Source of the DNA: an uncultured Succinatimonas sp.
GTDB lineage: Bacteria; Pseudomonadota; Gammaproteobacteria; Enterobacterales; Succinivibrionaceae
Length of the DNA: 5,942 nt
Direction: 5' to 3'
NCBI GenBank assembly: GCA_900548485.1
Contig: URKL01000122.1
Coordinates: forward strand, 1-5,942
In this document: piece by piece, positions 1 through 5,942 of the stretch
How positions within the stretch are numbered: position 1 is the first letter of the stretch
Layout of the letters: each line of letters starts with the position of its first letter
The notes under the pieces: model-generated
The model's input: only the letters and a program-made list of their open reading frames with translations
The model's database searches: none
Told to the model about the DNA's origin: nothing
Made by a program: the position numbers and the translations under genes

Positions 1-178
1 TTAAAGATAAATCCCAAGAATACTAGCAGGAAGTGTCCAAAATGCGGACATATATTAAAAGATAACCAACTTTCATAAGCTATCCTCTTATGTACAAACT
101 GTAGGTGGCTATACAGCTAATGTATATGAAAACGCAACGGGAAATATCCTTATGGCAAAGCTTGCTAGGCTAGATTAA
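1..178 (+). pseudogene. tnpB: TnpB (IS200/IS605-family RNA-guided nuclease) C-terminal remnant, decayed
   Basis: Frame 1 from base 1 reads LKINPKNTSRKCPKCGHILK, the start of the TnpB zinc ribbon, and continues KDNQLS. It then meets a TAA at 76-78 where the family usually has Gln (CAA), and goes on as AILLCTNC to 102. A net +1 shift follows; from 104 the tail reads GGYTANVYENATGNILMAKL and ends ARLD with a TAA at 176-178. All four zinc-ribbon cysteines survive (codons at 34, 43, 91, 100). The last RuvC motif, normally Asn-Ala-Asp-x-Asn-Ala, reads Asn-Val-Tyr-Glu-Asn-Ala, so the catalytic Asp is Tyr (codon 125-127). Stop, frameshift and lost catalytic residue together make it a dead gene. TnpB is known as an RNA-guided DNA nuclease that helps its transposon persist. 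The 5' part lies outside the window. Confidence 0.85.
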
Positions 179-279
179 GAAGAGAACTCTAAAAAGAGTC
201 AGCACTGCAAACCCACTGAAACTAGGTAGTAATATCTAGCAGTAGGGATCCCCTTGCTTTAGCAAGGGGAGGAAGTCAA
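179..279 (+). ncRNA. Putative omegaRNA (TnpB guide-RNA scaffold) at the element's right end
   Basis: The 3' end of tnpB and the right end of IS605-type elements are known to form the guide RNA of TnpB, with the guide copied from DNA just outside the element. Visible here are a small hairpin right after the tnpB stop (ACTCT 186-190 with AGAGT 195-199, AAAA loop), a long-range pairing ACTGC 204-208 with GCAGT 239-243, and a strong terminal hairpin CCCCTTGCT/AGCAAGGGG (250-258 with 261-269). GGAAGTCAA ends the scaffold. The RNA would probably begin inside tnpB. The guide would start at about 280, and its first bases read AAGACCTTAGC, covering the end of the neighbouring membrane-protein gene. 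Structure is seen by eye only; expression is unknown, and the local TnpB is dead. Confidence 0.5.
250..269 (+). repeat. Right-end hairpin of the IS605-type element
   Basis: A perfect inverted repeat, CCCCTTGCT then AGCAAGGGG, forms a 9-bp stem with a two-base loop, or 8 bp with a TTTA loop. Subterminal hairpins of this shape, with a TTTA-like loop and followed by G-rich bases and TCAA, are typical of IS605-family right ends. There they serve both as TnpA recognition structure and as the terminal stem of the guide RNA. It is well preserved although the adjacent tnpB has decayed. Confidence 0.75.
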
Positions 280-285
280 AAGACC

Positions 286-1794
286 TTAGCTTTTTTTGTA
301 ATGCCTAAAGTCTAATTTAGCTTTTTCTTCAGGATGAGTTTTTAGATACTCTATATTAAGCTTATCATTTGGATCTTCAGGATCGCCTCTATCCAAAAAA
401 CAAACTCCCTCTTCCTTGGGTGTTTGGAAGAAAGCATAATCATGACTAATAGTTGATGGGAATTTATAGTTACAACTACGGCGAATTGAATCAACATGAT
501 AGTATTTAGCGATAATTAAATTACCAAAATACTGTTTTTGGGCTCTAACATCACCAATAAAGACATATTTTGAAGTCTGAACACGCATAGGTTTAACTAC
601 TAAATCCAAAATTCCAGCATCAATTTGAGCCTTTATTTCTAAAGAACGCTCTTGATCATCTTCATGAGCAATCTTGTAACAATAAAGTGTATTTGCCATG
701 GTCGGAATTGCATAAACTAAGGCTAATGCCACTAATATTGAACTTAGCTTTTTGTTTACTATAGGTCCCTGATTCTTAATTAAAATCATTGCCATCGCTA
801 TTACAGCAGGAATTAAAAAAATCGTAAAAGGACTTGTTGAACGTGCTGGAAAATTGGGTGAAAAAATCATAATAGATAAAGAACTAAATGACATTAAAAA
901 CAGCCACAAAGCACCATACCATTGATATTTAAATTGCTTATGATAATTATTTCTTAAGACTTTATAGGTACAAAAAGCTAAAAGTAAAAGTAAGGGCAAG
1001 TTTTCAAGCAAAGAATAAGCATAAATAGCTAAAGCTGCAGGTAAATGTGTCCAAAAATCAAAACCAGCATCTTCCATAAACTGCAAACGTGCTTCATTAC
1101 CTGGAGATAACACTAAAAGTAAAAAGCCAATGCCAGCTCCAATGCCACCTGTAATTTGCCACAGAGTCAAACGTTTTTGCGTTAAAAGATATAAACCTAA
1201 AATACCAACTACAAAACATGCAGCAAAACTGGTATTTTCATTGCACCAACCAGCAATAACGCCTAAGATAAACATCAAAATAGCAAATGGTATAGATCCA
1301 GATAGCTTTTCTTTTTTTATTGACAAGCGATATGGTAATAAAAATATCAAGACAATTGTCGTAGTAAACATGTAGTTACAAGAGCTAACTAACATAAATA
1401 CCACTTCACCATAAATTCTTAAAAATAACCATAAAGACATGGTAATAAAGAATAAAGGTATGAATTTAAGCCCCTTTAAAGTAGGTTTGATACCATAGGC
1501 ATGATAATAAATAAATAAAATTAAAGTTATATAGCAAAAAGCACTAGCAAAGGCTGAAAAGCCCTTGCCTGCATATAATAAAATCTGAGCTATGAGATGC
1601 GCTGGAGTACGTCCACCCCACTCAAAGTAATGACGCCATTGCGAAACAATAATATCGCTAAAAGATTTGACTAAATCATCTGTACCTTGAATCATCAAAT
1701 AGCGATAATCATTGGTAAAATAAGGAATAAGGTAAGCACAGCTACCGATAAAGAAGGCCCAAATTAAGAGCCATATATAGGATTTAGAGATCAT
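286..1794 (-). CDS. DUF6056-type polytopic membrane protein (possible GT-C-like glycosyltransferase)
   Basis: This is a membrane protein of 502 residues from the ATG at 1794. The open frame extends up to a TTG at 1869 (527 aa), with another ATG at 1857. I prefer 1794 because MISKSYIWLL leads straight into the first membrane helix and leaves 96 bases for divergent promoters; no clear Shine-Dalgarno decides it. Numbered on the 527-residue frame, there are about 11-13 hydrophobic segments between 31 and 396, then a soluble tail (400-527). Motifs recalling DUF6056 are NDYRYLM (53-59) in the loop after helix 1, HYFEWGGR (80-87), WCNENTS (208-214), SPGNEARL (255-262), FPARS (339-343), and YFGNLIIAKYYHVDSI (447-462). 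An acidic residue in the first extracytoplasmic loop plus many helices is also seen in lipid-linked-sugar GT-C transferases, so a role in surface glycan decoration is possible. That function is inference; the family is uncharacterised. It diverges from mfd and shows no partner genes here. Confidence 0.75.
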   Translation of the reverse strand: MISKSYIWLLIWAFFIGSCAYLIPYFTNDYRYLMIQGTDDLVKSFSDIIVSQWRHYFEWGGRTPAHLIAQILLYAGKGFSAFASAFCYITLILFIYYHAYGIKPTLKGLKFIPLFFITMSLWLFLRIYGEVVFMLVSSCNYMFTTTIVLIFLLPYRLSIKKEKLSGSIPFAILMFILGVIAGWCNENTSFAACFVVGILGLYLLTQKRLTLWQITGGIGAGIGFLLLVLSPGNEARLQFMEDAGFDFWTHLPAALAIYAYSLLENLPLLLLLAFCTYKVLRNNYHKQFKYQWYGALWLFLMSFSSLSIMIFSPNFPARSTSPFTIFLIPAVIAMAMILIKNQGPIVNKKLSSILVALALVYAIPTMANTLYCYKIAHEDDQERSLEIKAQIDAGILDLVVKPMRVQTSKYVFIGDVRAQKQYFGNLIIAKYYHVDSIRRSCNYKFPSTISHDYAFFQTPKEEGVCFLDRGDPEDPNDKLNIEYLKTHPEEKAKLDFRHYKKS

Positions 1795-1890
1795 GGTATA
1801 GTTCACAATAACAAAAGATTTTGCGTAACAATTTCTGATTTGTGAAGTATACCGCATTATTTTGAACAAAATTAAAAATTAAATAAAGCA
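1795..1890. promoter_or_regulatory. Divergent promoter region between the membrane-protein gene and mfd
   Basis: With the upstream gene starting at 1794, this 96-base AT-rich gap must hold both promoters. The palindrome GTATAC at 1847-1852 gives a -10-like TATACT on the minus strand (1851 down to 1846) and TATACC on the plus strand (1848-1853), so one symmetrical site could serve both directions. No good -35 box is visible at standard spacing on either strand. On the plus strand CATTAT (1855-1860) is another weak -10 candidate. Neither gene has a recognisable Shine-Dalgarno before its start: mfd is preceded by AAATAAAGCA. Prediction by eye; low certainty. Confidence 0.3.
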
Positions 1891-4800
1891 ATGCAATTAT
1901 CAGATCTACTCCCCAAAGGTATAAACACCAATTTCACTACTAGCGAAAAAACTATCGGCAATTTAAATGGCGCCGCACTCGCTTTGACTATCGCTGCTAT
2001 CAAAGAGAAAAATCCCGATCCAATATTGATAATATGCAATGATGGTAGTGAAGCTCGTAATTTAAAAGATGAACTTTTCTTTTTACTACCTCAGGAGTCA
2101 ATTCGTCTTTTTTGCGATTGGGAAACTCTACCTTATGATCGCCTCTCCCCGCATCAAGATCTCATCTCTGAGAGACTTAAGATCTTAGCTACTGTAAATA
2201 AGCAAAAAAATGGCATTGTTATTGCGACCTTGCCAGCACTTTTATCAAGACTATCACCTGTATCTTTTGTTAAAAATCAAAGCTTTATATTAGAGAAGCA
2301 ACAACATTATGATTTAAAAGATTTACAGGGAGATTTAATTGAACGTGGCTACCTCTTAGTTGATCAAGTTTTAGAGCATGGTGAGTTTGCTCGTCGAGGT
2401 TCTATCTTAGATATCTATCCTATGGGAGATAGTAGTCCCTATCGTATAGACTTTTTTGACGATGAGGTTGATAGTATCAGTATTTTAGATATTGATACCC
2501 AAAGATCTTTAGAAAAAGTTGATAAAATCAACATGTTACCTGCACATGAATATCCTTTAGATAAAGAAAGCATTAGTATATTTAGAAGTAATTACCGTAA
2601 TGCCTTTCCTAATGCAAATTTACAAAATCATGTCATCTATCAGGCTATAAGCAAGGGATCAATTCCATCAGGTATTGAATATTATTTACCCTTATTTTTC
2701 TCAGAAACCGCAACTTTCTTTGATTATCTTAATGATAAATTTAATATCATCACTATTGATGATGTAACCTTAGCAACTCAAGCTTATTTTAATGAGGCCA
2801 ACACTCGCGCTCAAAATCGTAAAGGCAATCCTGATAATCCACCTTTAGAACCATTAAAATTATTTTTAGATAAAAATGAGTTTTCACTAAATCTTAAAAA
2901 GTTTAAGCGAATCGCTTTATATAAAGAGGCTCTTGCCCCTGAAATCTTAGAAAAACGAGGCTTTTATAATAGCGATTTTGAATTATTACCTCCTTTAAGT
3001 TTTAATCGCCAAGATAAAAACAGCACTCAAAAATTATGTGATTTTTGTGATGACTTTATAGGTGATAAACAAGGTCGCATACTTATTTCTGCAATCTCTG
3101 AAGGTAGACGTCAATCTTTACGTGAAATATTGCCTCAAAGCATTATTGATAAGTTTTCTATCAAAGCCGCCTCCTCTGCCTTTGACTTTATGCAAAGTAA
3201 AGACAGTCTTATGCTCACTATCTCGCCTTTTGATATGGGCGTTTATTCAAAATCCTTAAAGATTGCCTTTTTAACAGAAAGCGATCTCTTAGGATTTAAA
3301 GTCATAAAACAAAAACAAGCACGTAAAAACTCCCATCTCTCTGATGACACTATTATCAAGAACCTCTCTGAATTAAAAGAAGGTCAAATAGTTGTGCATA
3401 TCGATCATGGTATTGGTCGCTACCGTGGACTTAAGACTTTAGAGATTGGTGGAGTTAAAGGTGAATATCTATCCATTGAATATCAAAATGCAGATGTGCT
3501 CAATATTCCTATCACCTCTTTAAATAAAGTTGCTCGTTATAGCGGTGGCGAAAATCCGGTTCTAAGTCGTTTAGGTTCAGACATTTGGGCTAAGAAAAAA
3601 CAAAAAGCCTATGAAAAGGTAAGGGATGTCGCAGCCGAGCTTTTAGATCTCTATGCTAAACGTGAAGCTAACCTTGGACGAGCTTTTCCTATTGACTTCA
3701 AAGCATTAGATGAATTTGCCTCTGGTTTTGGTTATCAGGAAACTCCTGATCAATTATTAGCTATCAATGCAACTTTAAACGATCTCTCTCAAAAGCGACC
3801 TATGGATAGACTTATCTGTGGTGATGTCGGCTTTGGTAAGACCGAGGTAGCCTTAAGATCGGCTTTTGTTGTTGCCTCAACAGGAGCTCAAGTTGCTATT
3901 TTAGTACCGACTACAGTTTTAGCAGAACAGCACTATCAAAATTTTCATGAGCGCTTTGCTGGTACCCCAATCATTGTTGATGTAGTCTCGCGTTTTAAGA
4001 GTACTAAAGCTCAAAATGAAATTTTAAAAGATGTTGAAAATGGTAAAATCGACATCATCATTGGTACCCACAAGCTCTTATCTAAGAGTGTGAAATTCAA
4101 AGATTTAGGTCTTATCATTGTCGATGAGGAACATCGCTTTGGTGTTAAGCAAAAAGAGCGCTTAAAGGAAATTCGCACTAATGTAGATATACTCACTTTA
4201 ACTGCCACCCCCATTCCCCGTACACTTAATATGGCAATGGAGGGTATGCGTCAATTATCCATTATTGCCACAGCTCCAGAGCATCGCTTAGCAGTTAAAA
4301 CCTTTGTTGAGGAGAGTTCTGAGAGTACAGTACGTGAAGCTATCATGCGTGAGTTACGTCGCGGAGGTCAAGTTTATTATCTGCATAACGACGTTGCAAC
4401 CATCAATCAGCGTGCCGAACAATTGCATAAATTAGTGCCAGAGGCTCGGATCTGTATTGGTCATGGCCAATTAGCTGAAGGCGAACTCCAAAAAGTAATG
4501 CGTGATTTCTATCATCAGCGTTTTAATCTTTTAGTCTGCTCAACCATTGTTGAAAACGGCCTTGATGTGCCAACTGCTAATACCATTATTATCGATAGAG
4601 CTGATAATTTAGGTTTAGCCCAATTACATCAAATCCGTGGTCGTGTAGGTAGATCTCATCATCAGGCTTATGCCTATCTCTTCACTCCACCTAAATCTCT
4701 TTTAAGTAAAGATGCTAAATTACGCTTAGATGCAATTGCCTCATTAGAAGAACTAGGAGCAGGCTTTGTTTTAGCGACACACGATCTTGAAATCCGTGGC

Positions 4801-5403
4801 GCAGGTGAACTCTTAGGAGAAGAACAATCAGGTCAGATTCAATCTATCGGCTTTTCTTTATATACTGAGATGCTCAATTCTGCGGTAAAAGCCTTAAAAG
4901 ATGGGCACGAACTTTCATTAAATGAAATTTCGCAAAATGAATGTGATATTAATGTACATCTACCTTGTCTTTTCCCTGATAGTTATATTCACGATGTCAA
5001 TACACGTCTGTCCTTATACAAACGTCTGAGCTCTTGTGAAAGTCCCGAGGAATTTTCTGACTTTAAAGTTGAACTTATTGACCGCTTTGGCTTTTTACCA
5101 AATGCAGCTGAGAATCTCTTATTATTATCCAAGCTAAAACGTCAGGCTACTAATTTAGGACTCACTAAGATCTTATGTGATGAAAATGGTGGGGTTTTAG
5201 AGTTAGGAGCTCATCATAAGATTGATTCTAGCTATCTAATCGATCTTATAACTAAACATCGCGGTTATAAAATGTCTGGTCAAAACTCTCTACGCTACTA
5301 TATCAAAGAGGATGAGAATCGCCCGCGTATGCAGATCTTATCTCAACTCTTGCAGGCTCTTTACGCTCACAGCGAGCTTTACAAAAAAGCTATTAATGAC
5401 TAG
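1891..5403 (+). CDS. mfd: Transcription-repair coupling factor Mfd
   Basis: An ATP-driven DNA translocase that binds RNA polymerase stalled at lesions, pushes it off and recruits UvrA, starting transcription-coupled nucleotide excision repair. At 1170 residues it is full length (E. coli 1148 aa) and alignable throughout from memory. The UvrB-like N-terminal module (about 1-350) keeps CDWETLPYD (75-83) and the UvrA contacts R169, R185 and F189, equivalent to E. coli R165, R181 and F185. The RNA-polymerase-interacting domain (about 490-555) has VVHIDHGIGRYRG (501-513), with L517 at the place of E. coli L499. The RecG-like motor shows Walker A GDVGFGKT (644-651), DEEH (745-748), TATPIPRTL (771-779), motif V STIVENGLDVP (884-894), QLHQIRGRVGRS (911-922) and the translocation-motif R969. 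The C-terminal inhibitory domain follows from about 1015 (DVNTRLSLYKR, 1035-1045). The start is fixed by an in-frame stop at 1873-1875 and the lack of another Met until residue 215. Motif V has ENG where E. coli has ETG. No damage is seen. Confidence 0.98.
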   Translation: MQLSDLLPKGINTNFTTSEKTIGNLNGAALALTIAAIKEKNPDPILIICNDGSEARNLKDELFFLLPQESIRLFCDWETLPYDRLSPHQDLISERLKILATVNKQKNGIVIATLPALLSRLSPVSFVKNQSFILEKQQHYDLKDLQGDLIERGYLLVDQVLEHGEFARRGSILDIYPMGDSSPYRIDFFDDEVDSISILDIDTQRSLEKVDKINMLPAHEYPLDKESISIFRSNYRNAFPNANLQNHVIYQAISKGSIPSGIEYYLPLFFSETATFFDYLNDKFNIITIDDVTLATQAYFNEANTRAQNRKGNPDNPPLEPLKLFLDKNEFSLNLKKFKRIALYKEALAPEILEKRGFYNSDFELLPPLSFNRQDKNSTQKLCDFCDDFIGDKQGRILISAISEGRRQSLREILPQSIIDKFSIKAASSAFDFMQSKDSLMLTISPFDMGVYSKSLKIAFLTESDLLGFKVIKQKQARKNSHLSDDTIIKNLSELKEGQIVVHIDHGIGRYRGLKTLEIGGVKGEYLSIEYQNADVLNIPITSLNKVARYSGGENPVLSRLGSDIWAKKKQKAYEKVRDVAAELLDLYAKREANLGRAFPIDFKALDEFASGFGYQETPDQLLAINATLNDLSQKRPMDRLICGDVGFGKTEVALRSAFVVASTGAQVAILVPTTVLAEQHYQNFHERFAGTPIIVDVVSRFKSTKAQNEILKDVENGKIDIIIGTHKLLSKSVKFKDLGLIIVDEEHRFGVKQKERLKEIRTNVDILTLTATPIPRTLNMAMEGMRQLSIIATAPEHRLAVKTFVEESSESTVREAIMRELRRGGQVYYLHNDVATINQRAEQLHKLVPEARICIGHGQLAEGELQKVMRDFYHQRFNLLVCSTIVENGLDVPTANTIIIDRADNLGLAQLHQIRGRVGRSHHQAYAYLFTPPKSLLSKDAKLRLDAIASLEELGAGFVLATHDLEIRGAGELLGEEQSGQIQSIGFSLYTEMLNSAVKALKDGHELSLNEISQNECDINVHLPCLFPDSYIHDVNTRLSLYKRLSSCESPEEFSDFKVELIDRFGFLPNAAENLLLLSKLKRQATNLGLTKILCDENGGVLELGAHHKIDSSYLIDLITKHRGYKMSGQNSLRYYIKEDENRPRMQILSQLLQALYAHSELYKKAIND

Positions 5404-5423
5404 TAATAGTTTTATCAATTTAA

Positions 5424-5467
5424 AATCCCATTATTTGAGGTATCACCTGTAATTTGATAATGGGATT
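5424..5467. terminator. Hairpin between convergent mfd and cupin genes, likely bidirectional terminator
   Basis: AATCCCATTAT (5424-5434) and ATAATGGGATT (5457-5467) form a perfect 11-bp stem. The 22-base loop holds a nested small stem AGGT/ACCT (5438-5441 with 5445-5448). Downstream on the plus strand the DNA is T-rich but interrupted (ATATTTATTATTTATTTGATTTT, in part), so the site could end mfd transcription. The minus-strand side lacks a clear T tract. A competing stem, TTATCAA (5412-5418) with TTGATAA (5454-5460), would exclude the main one. Its location, 20 bases after the mfd stop and 24 before the cupin stop, supports a terminator role; the large loop is unusual. Confidence 0.55.
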
Positions 5468-5491
5468 ATATTTATTATTTATTTGATTTTA

Positions 5492-5785
5492 CTACAATTT
5501 TGCATATTCATTATCGCTCACTGGATCTAACCATTCTGTAGAAGCATTCTCTCCAGGAACTCCTATTGCCAGATGTGCAAACCAACTATCTTTCTGTGAC
5601 CCATGCCAATGTTTTACCCCAGGCAGGATATTCACAACATCTCCAGTTTTTAAAGGTTGTGCCAACTTACCATCTTCCTGATACCAGCCATAACCTCCAA
5701 CACAAACAAGGATCTGCCCACCACCCTTGTCAGCATGATGAATATGCCAATTATTCCGACATCCAGCCTCAAATGTAACATTACA
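5492..5785 (-). CDS. Cupin-domain protein, 5'-truncated at a sequence junction
   Basis: A single cupin beta-barrel domain, about 97 genuine residues starting at CNVTFEAGC and ending in NEYAKL with TAG at 5492-5494. The open frame formally runs to an ATG at 5860 (122 aa), but residues 1-25 are the antisense of a DeoR-family coding sequence, so I end the gene at the junction. On the 122-residue numbering the likely metal ligands are H39 and H41 (NNWHIHH), Q49 (GGGQ) and H84 (KHWHG). The H-H-Q-H set and the 35-residue Q-to-H spacing match the small Mn-dependent cupins such as hydroxynitrile lyase of Granulicella, and the cupins often found next to or fused with carboxymuconolactone decarboxylase domains. 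WYQEDGKLAQPLKTGDVV and the closing STEWLDPVSD are also typical. The substrate is unknown. GC is about 43%, slightly higher than the DNA around it but far below the adjoining tail. The missing start means it may be a pseudogene or an assembly artefact. Confidence 0.8.
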   Translation of the reverse strand, partial: CNVTFEAGCRNNWHIHHADKGGGQILVCVGGYGWYQEDGKLAQPLKTGDVVNILPGVKHWHGSQKDSWFAHLAIGVPGENASTEWLDPVSDNEYAKL

Positions 5786-5790
5786 CCCGG
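5780..5790. other. Chimeric junction between AT-rich cupin DNA and GC-rich DeoR DNA
   Basis: Cupin homology on the minus strand runs out at Cys26 of the open frame (codon 5783-5785), and DeoR-like coding on the plus strand starts at about Pro-Gly-Ile (from 5786). GC changes from about 43% in 5492-5785 to about 60% in 5786-5942. The two coding segments face each other and neither is complete. No repeat, hairpin or integrase signature is visible at the join. The exact breakpoint may be a few bases to either side. Confidence 0.7.
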
Positions 5791-5942
5791 CATCGCCGTG
5801 GCGCTGGTCGATCACCCGCGAATCGAGGTGATCCTGCTCGGCGGCAAAGTGTTTAAGCATTCGGTTGTCGCCGTCGGCCCCGAAACGCTGGAAGCAATGG
5901 CGCGGATCAACGCCGATGTGTTCTTTATGCTTGTTGCCGTTC
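5786..5942 (+). CDS. DeoR-family transcriptional regulator, C-terminal effector-domain fragment
   Basis: An open frame of 52 codons, without stop, running off the window's right edge. It reads PGIAVALVDHPRIEVILLGG, then KVFKHSVVAVGP and ETLEAMARINADVFFML. This is the pattern of the DeoR C-terminal sensor domain, the ISOCOT-like fold that binds a phosphorylated sugar: 'HP.IEVILLGG' followed by 'VGP...L...NADVFF'. DeoR proteins are repressors with an N-terminal helix-turn-helix, which is absent here because the gene is cut at the junction near 5786. Codons are rich in G and C at the third position, unlike the rest of the window, so it comes from another genome or a transferred segment. The regulated pathway cannot be told from this fragment. 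Confidence 0.65.

Larger units (their letters stand above)
1..279 (+). mobile_element. Right part of an IS200/IS605-family (IS605/IS1341-like) element
   Basis: This combines the TnpB remnant with about 100 bases of non-coding right end. Such elements lack inverted terminal repeats and end in subterminal hairpins recognised by the TnpA transposase. The 9-bp hairpin at 250-269 followed by GGAAGTCAA fits that pattern, and TCAA (276-279) is the right cleavage tetranucleotide known for IS608. I place the element boundary after 279 by this analogy. The left end and any tnpA are outside the window. The element stops 6 bases before the stop codon of the convergent membrane-protein gene, so it inserted next to that gene without visibly breaking it. 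The exact boundary is inferred; family membership is well supported. Confidence 0.75.

Noticed and set aside
250..297. Hairpin plus T7 run as an intrinsic terminator
   Set aside because: The T run (291-297) starts 21 bases after the stem, too far for a Rho-independent terminator; the hairpin is better explained as an IS605-type right end.
1130..1375. 81-codon open frame on the plus strand
   Set aside because: It lies antisense within the membrane-protein gene and has no recognisable domain; a shadow of that gene's coding.
3062..3259. 65-codon open frame on the plus strand
   Set aside because: Overlaps mfd in another frame with no family resemblance; mfd coding there is certain.
4011..4214. 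67-codon open frame on the minus strand
   Set aside because: Antisense to the conserved motor domain of mfd; composition follows from mfd codons.
5566..5778. 70-codon open frame on the plus strand
   Set aside because: Antisense to the metal-binding core of the cupin gene, which has clear homology.
5786..5860. N-terminal 25 residues of the cupin open frame, beginning MLKHFAAEQD
   Set aside because: These are the reverse strand of a GC-rich DeoR-family coding segment and do not resemble cupin N-termini.
1..5942. CRISPR array, tRNA or rRNA genes, or a new multi-gene defence system
   Set aside because: No regularly spaced repeats, cloverleaf patterns or clustered defence-type genes were seen; the TnpB-type remnant is the only nucleic-acid-guided component.

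Overview
The window is mostly AT-rich DNA (about 37-42% GC by eye) from a bacterium. The long Mfd protein resembles gammaproteobacterial Mfd along its whole length. Together with the low GC, a DUF6056-type membrane protein and an IS200/IS605-type remnant, this suggests an AT-rich, possibly gut-associated gammaproteobacterium; something like Succinivibrionaceae is a guess, not a demonstration. The last ~157 bases are different: about 60% GC by my count (95 of 157), and they encode a piece of an unrelated protein.

Layout from left to right. Positions 1-279 hold the 3' end of a decayed IS200/IS605-family element. The tail of a TnpB pseudogene (in-frame stop, net +1 frameshift, lost catalytic Asp) is followed by a structured right end resembling a TnpB guide-RNA (omegaRNA) scaffold, ending in a 9-bp hairpin and TCAA. 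Next, on the minus strand, is a polytopic membrane protein of the DUF6056 type (286 to 1794, or up to 1869 depending on the start chosen). It diverges from mfd (1891-5403, plus strand), the complete transcription-repair coupling factor. A long hairpin at 5424-5467 separates mfd from a convergent cupin gene on the minus strand (stop at 5492).

The cupin gene is broken at its 5' end near 5785. Beyond that point the DNA changes abruptly to GC-rich sequence that reads, on the plus strand, as the C-terminal effector domain of a DeoR-family repressor. The open frame of the cupin runs on to an ATG at 5860 only by crossing this foreign segment in antisense, so its first 25 or so residues are not real cupin sequence. 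The junction is either a chimeric assembly or amplification artefact, or a recent recombination.

The genes do not form an obvious pathway. Mfd is a housekeeping repair gene, and its neighbours look like unlinked or accessory genes. I found no convincing new multi-gene system. The points most worth checking are the chimeric junction and the retained guide-RNA-like right end beside a dead tnpB.
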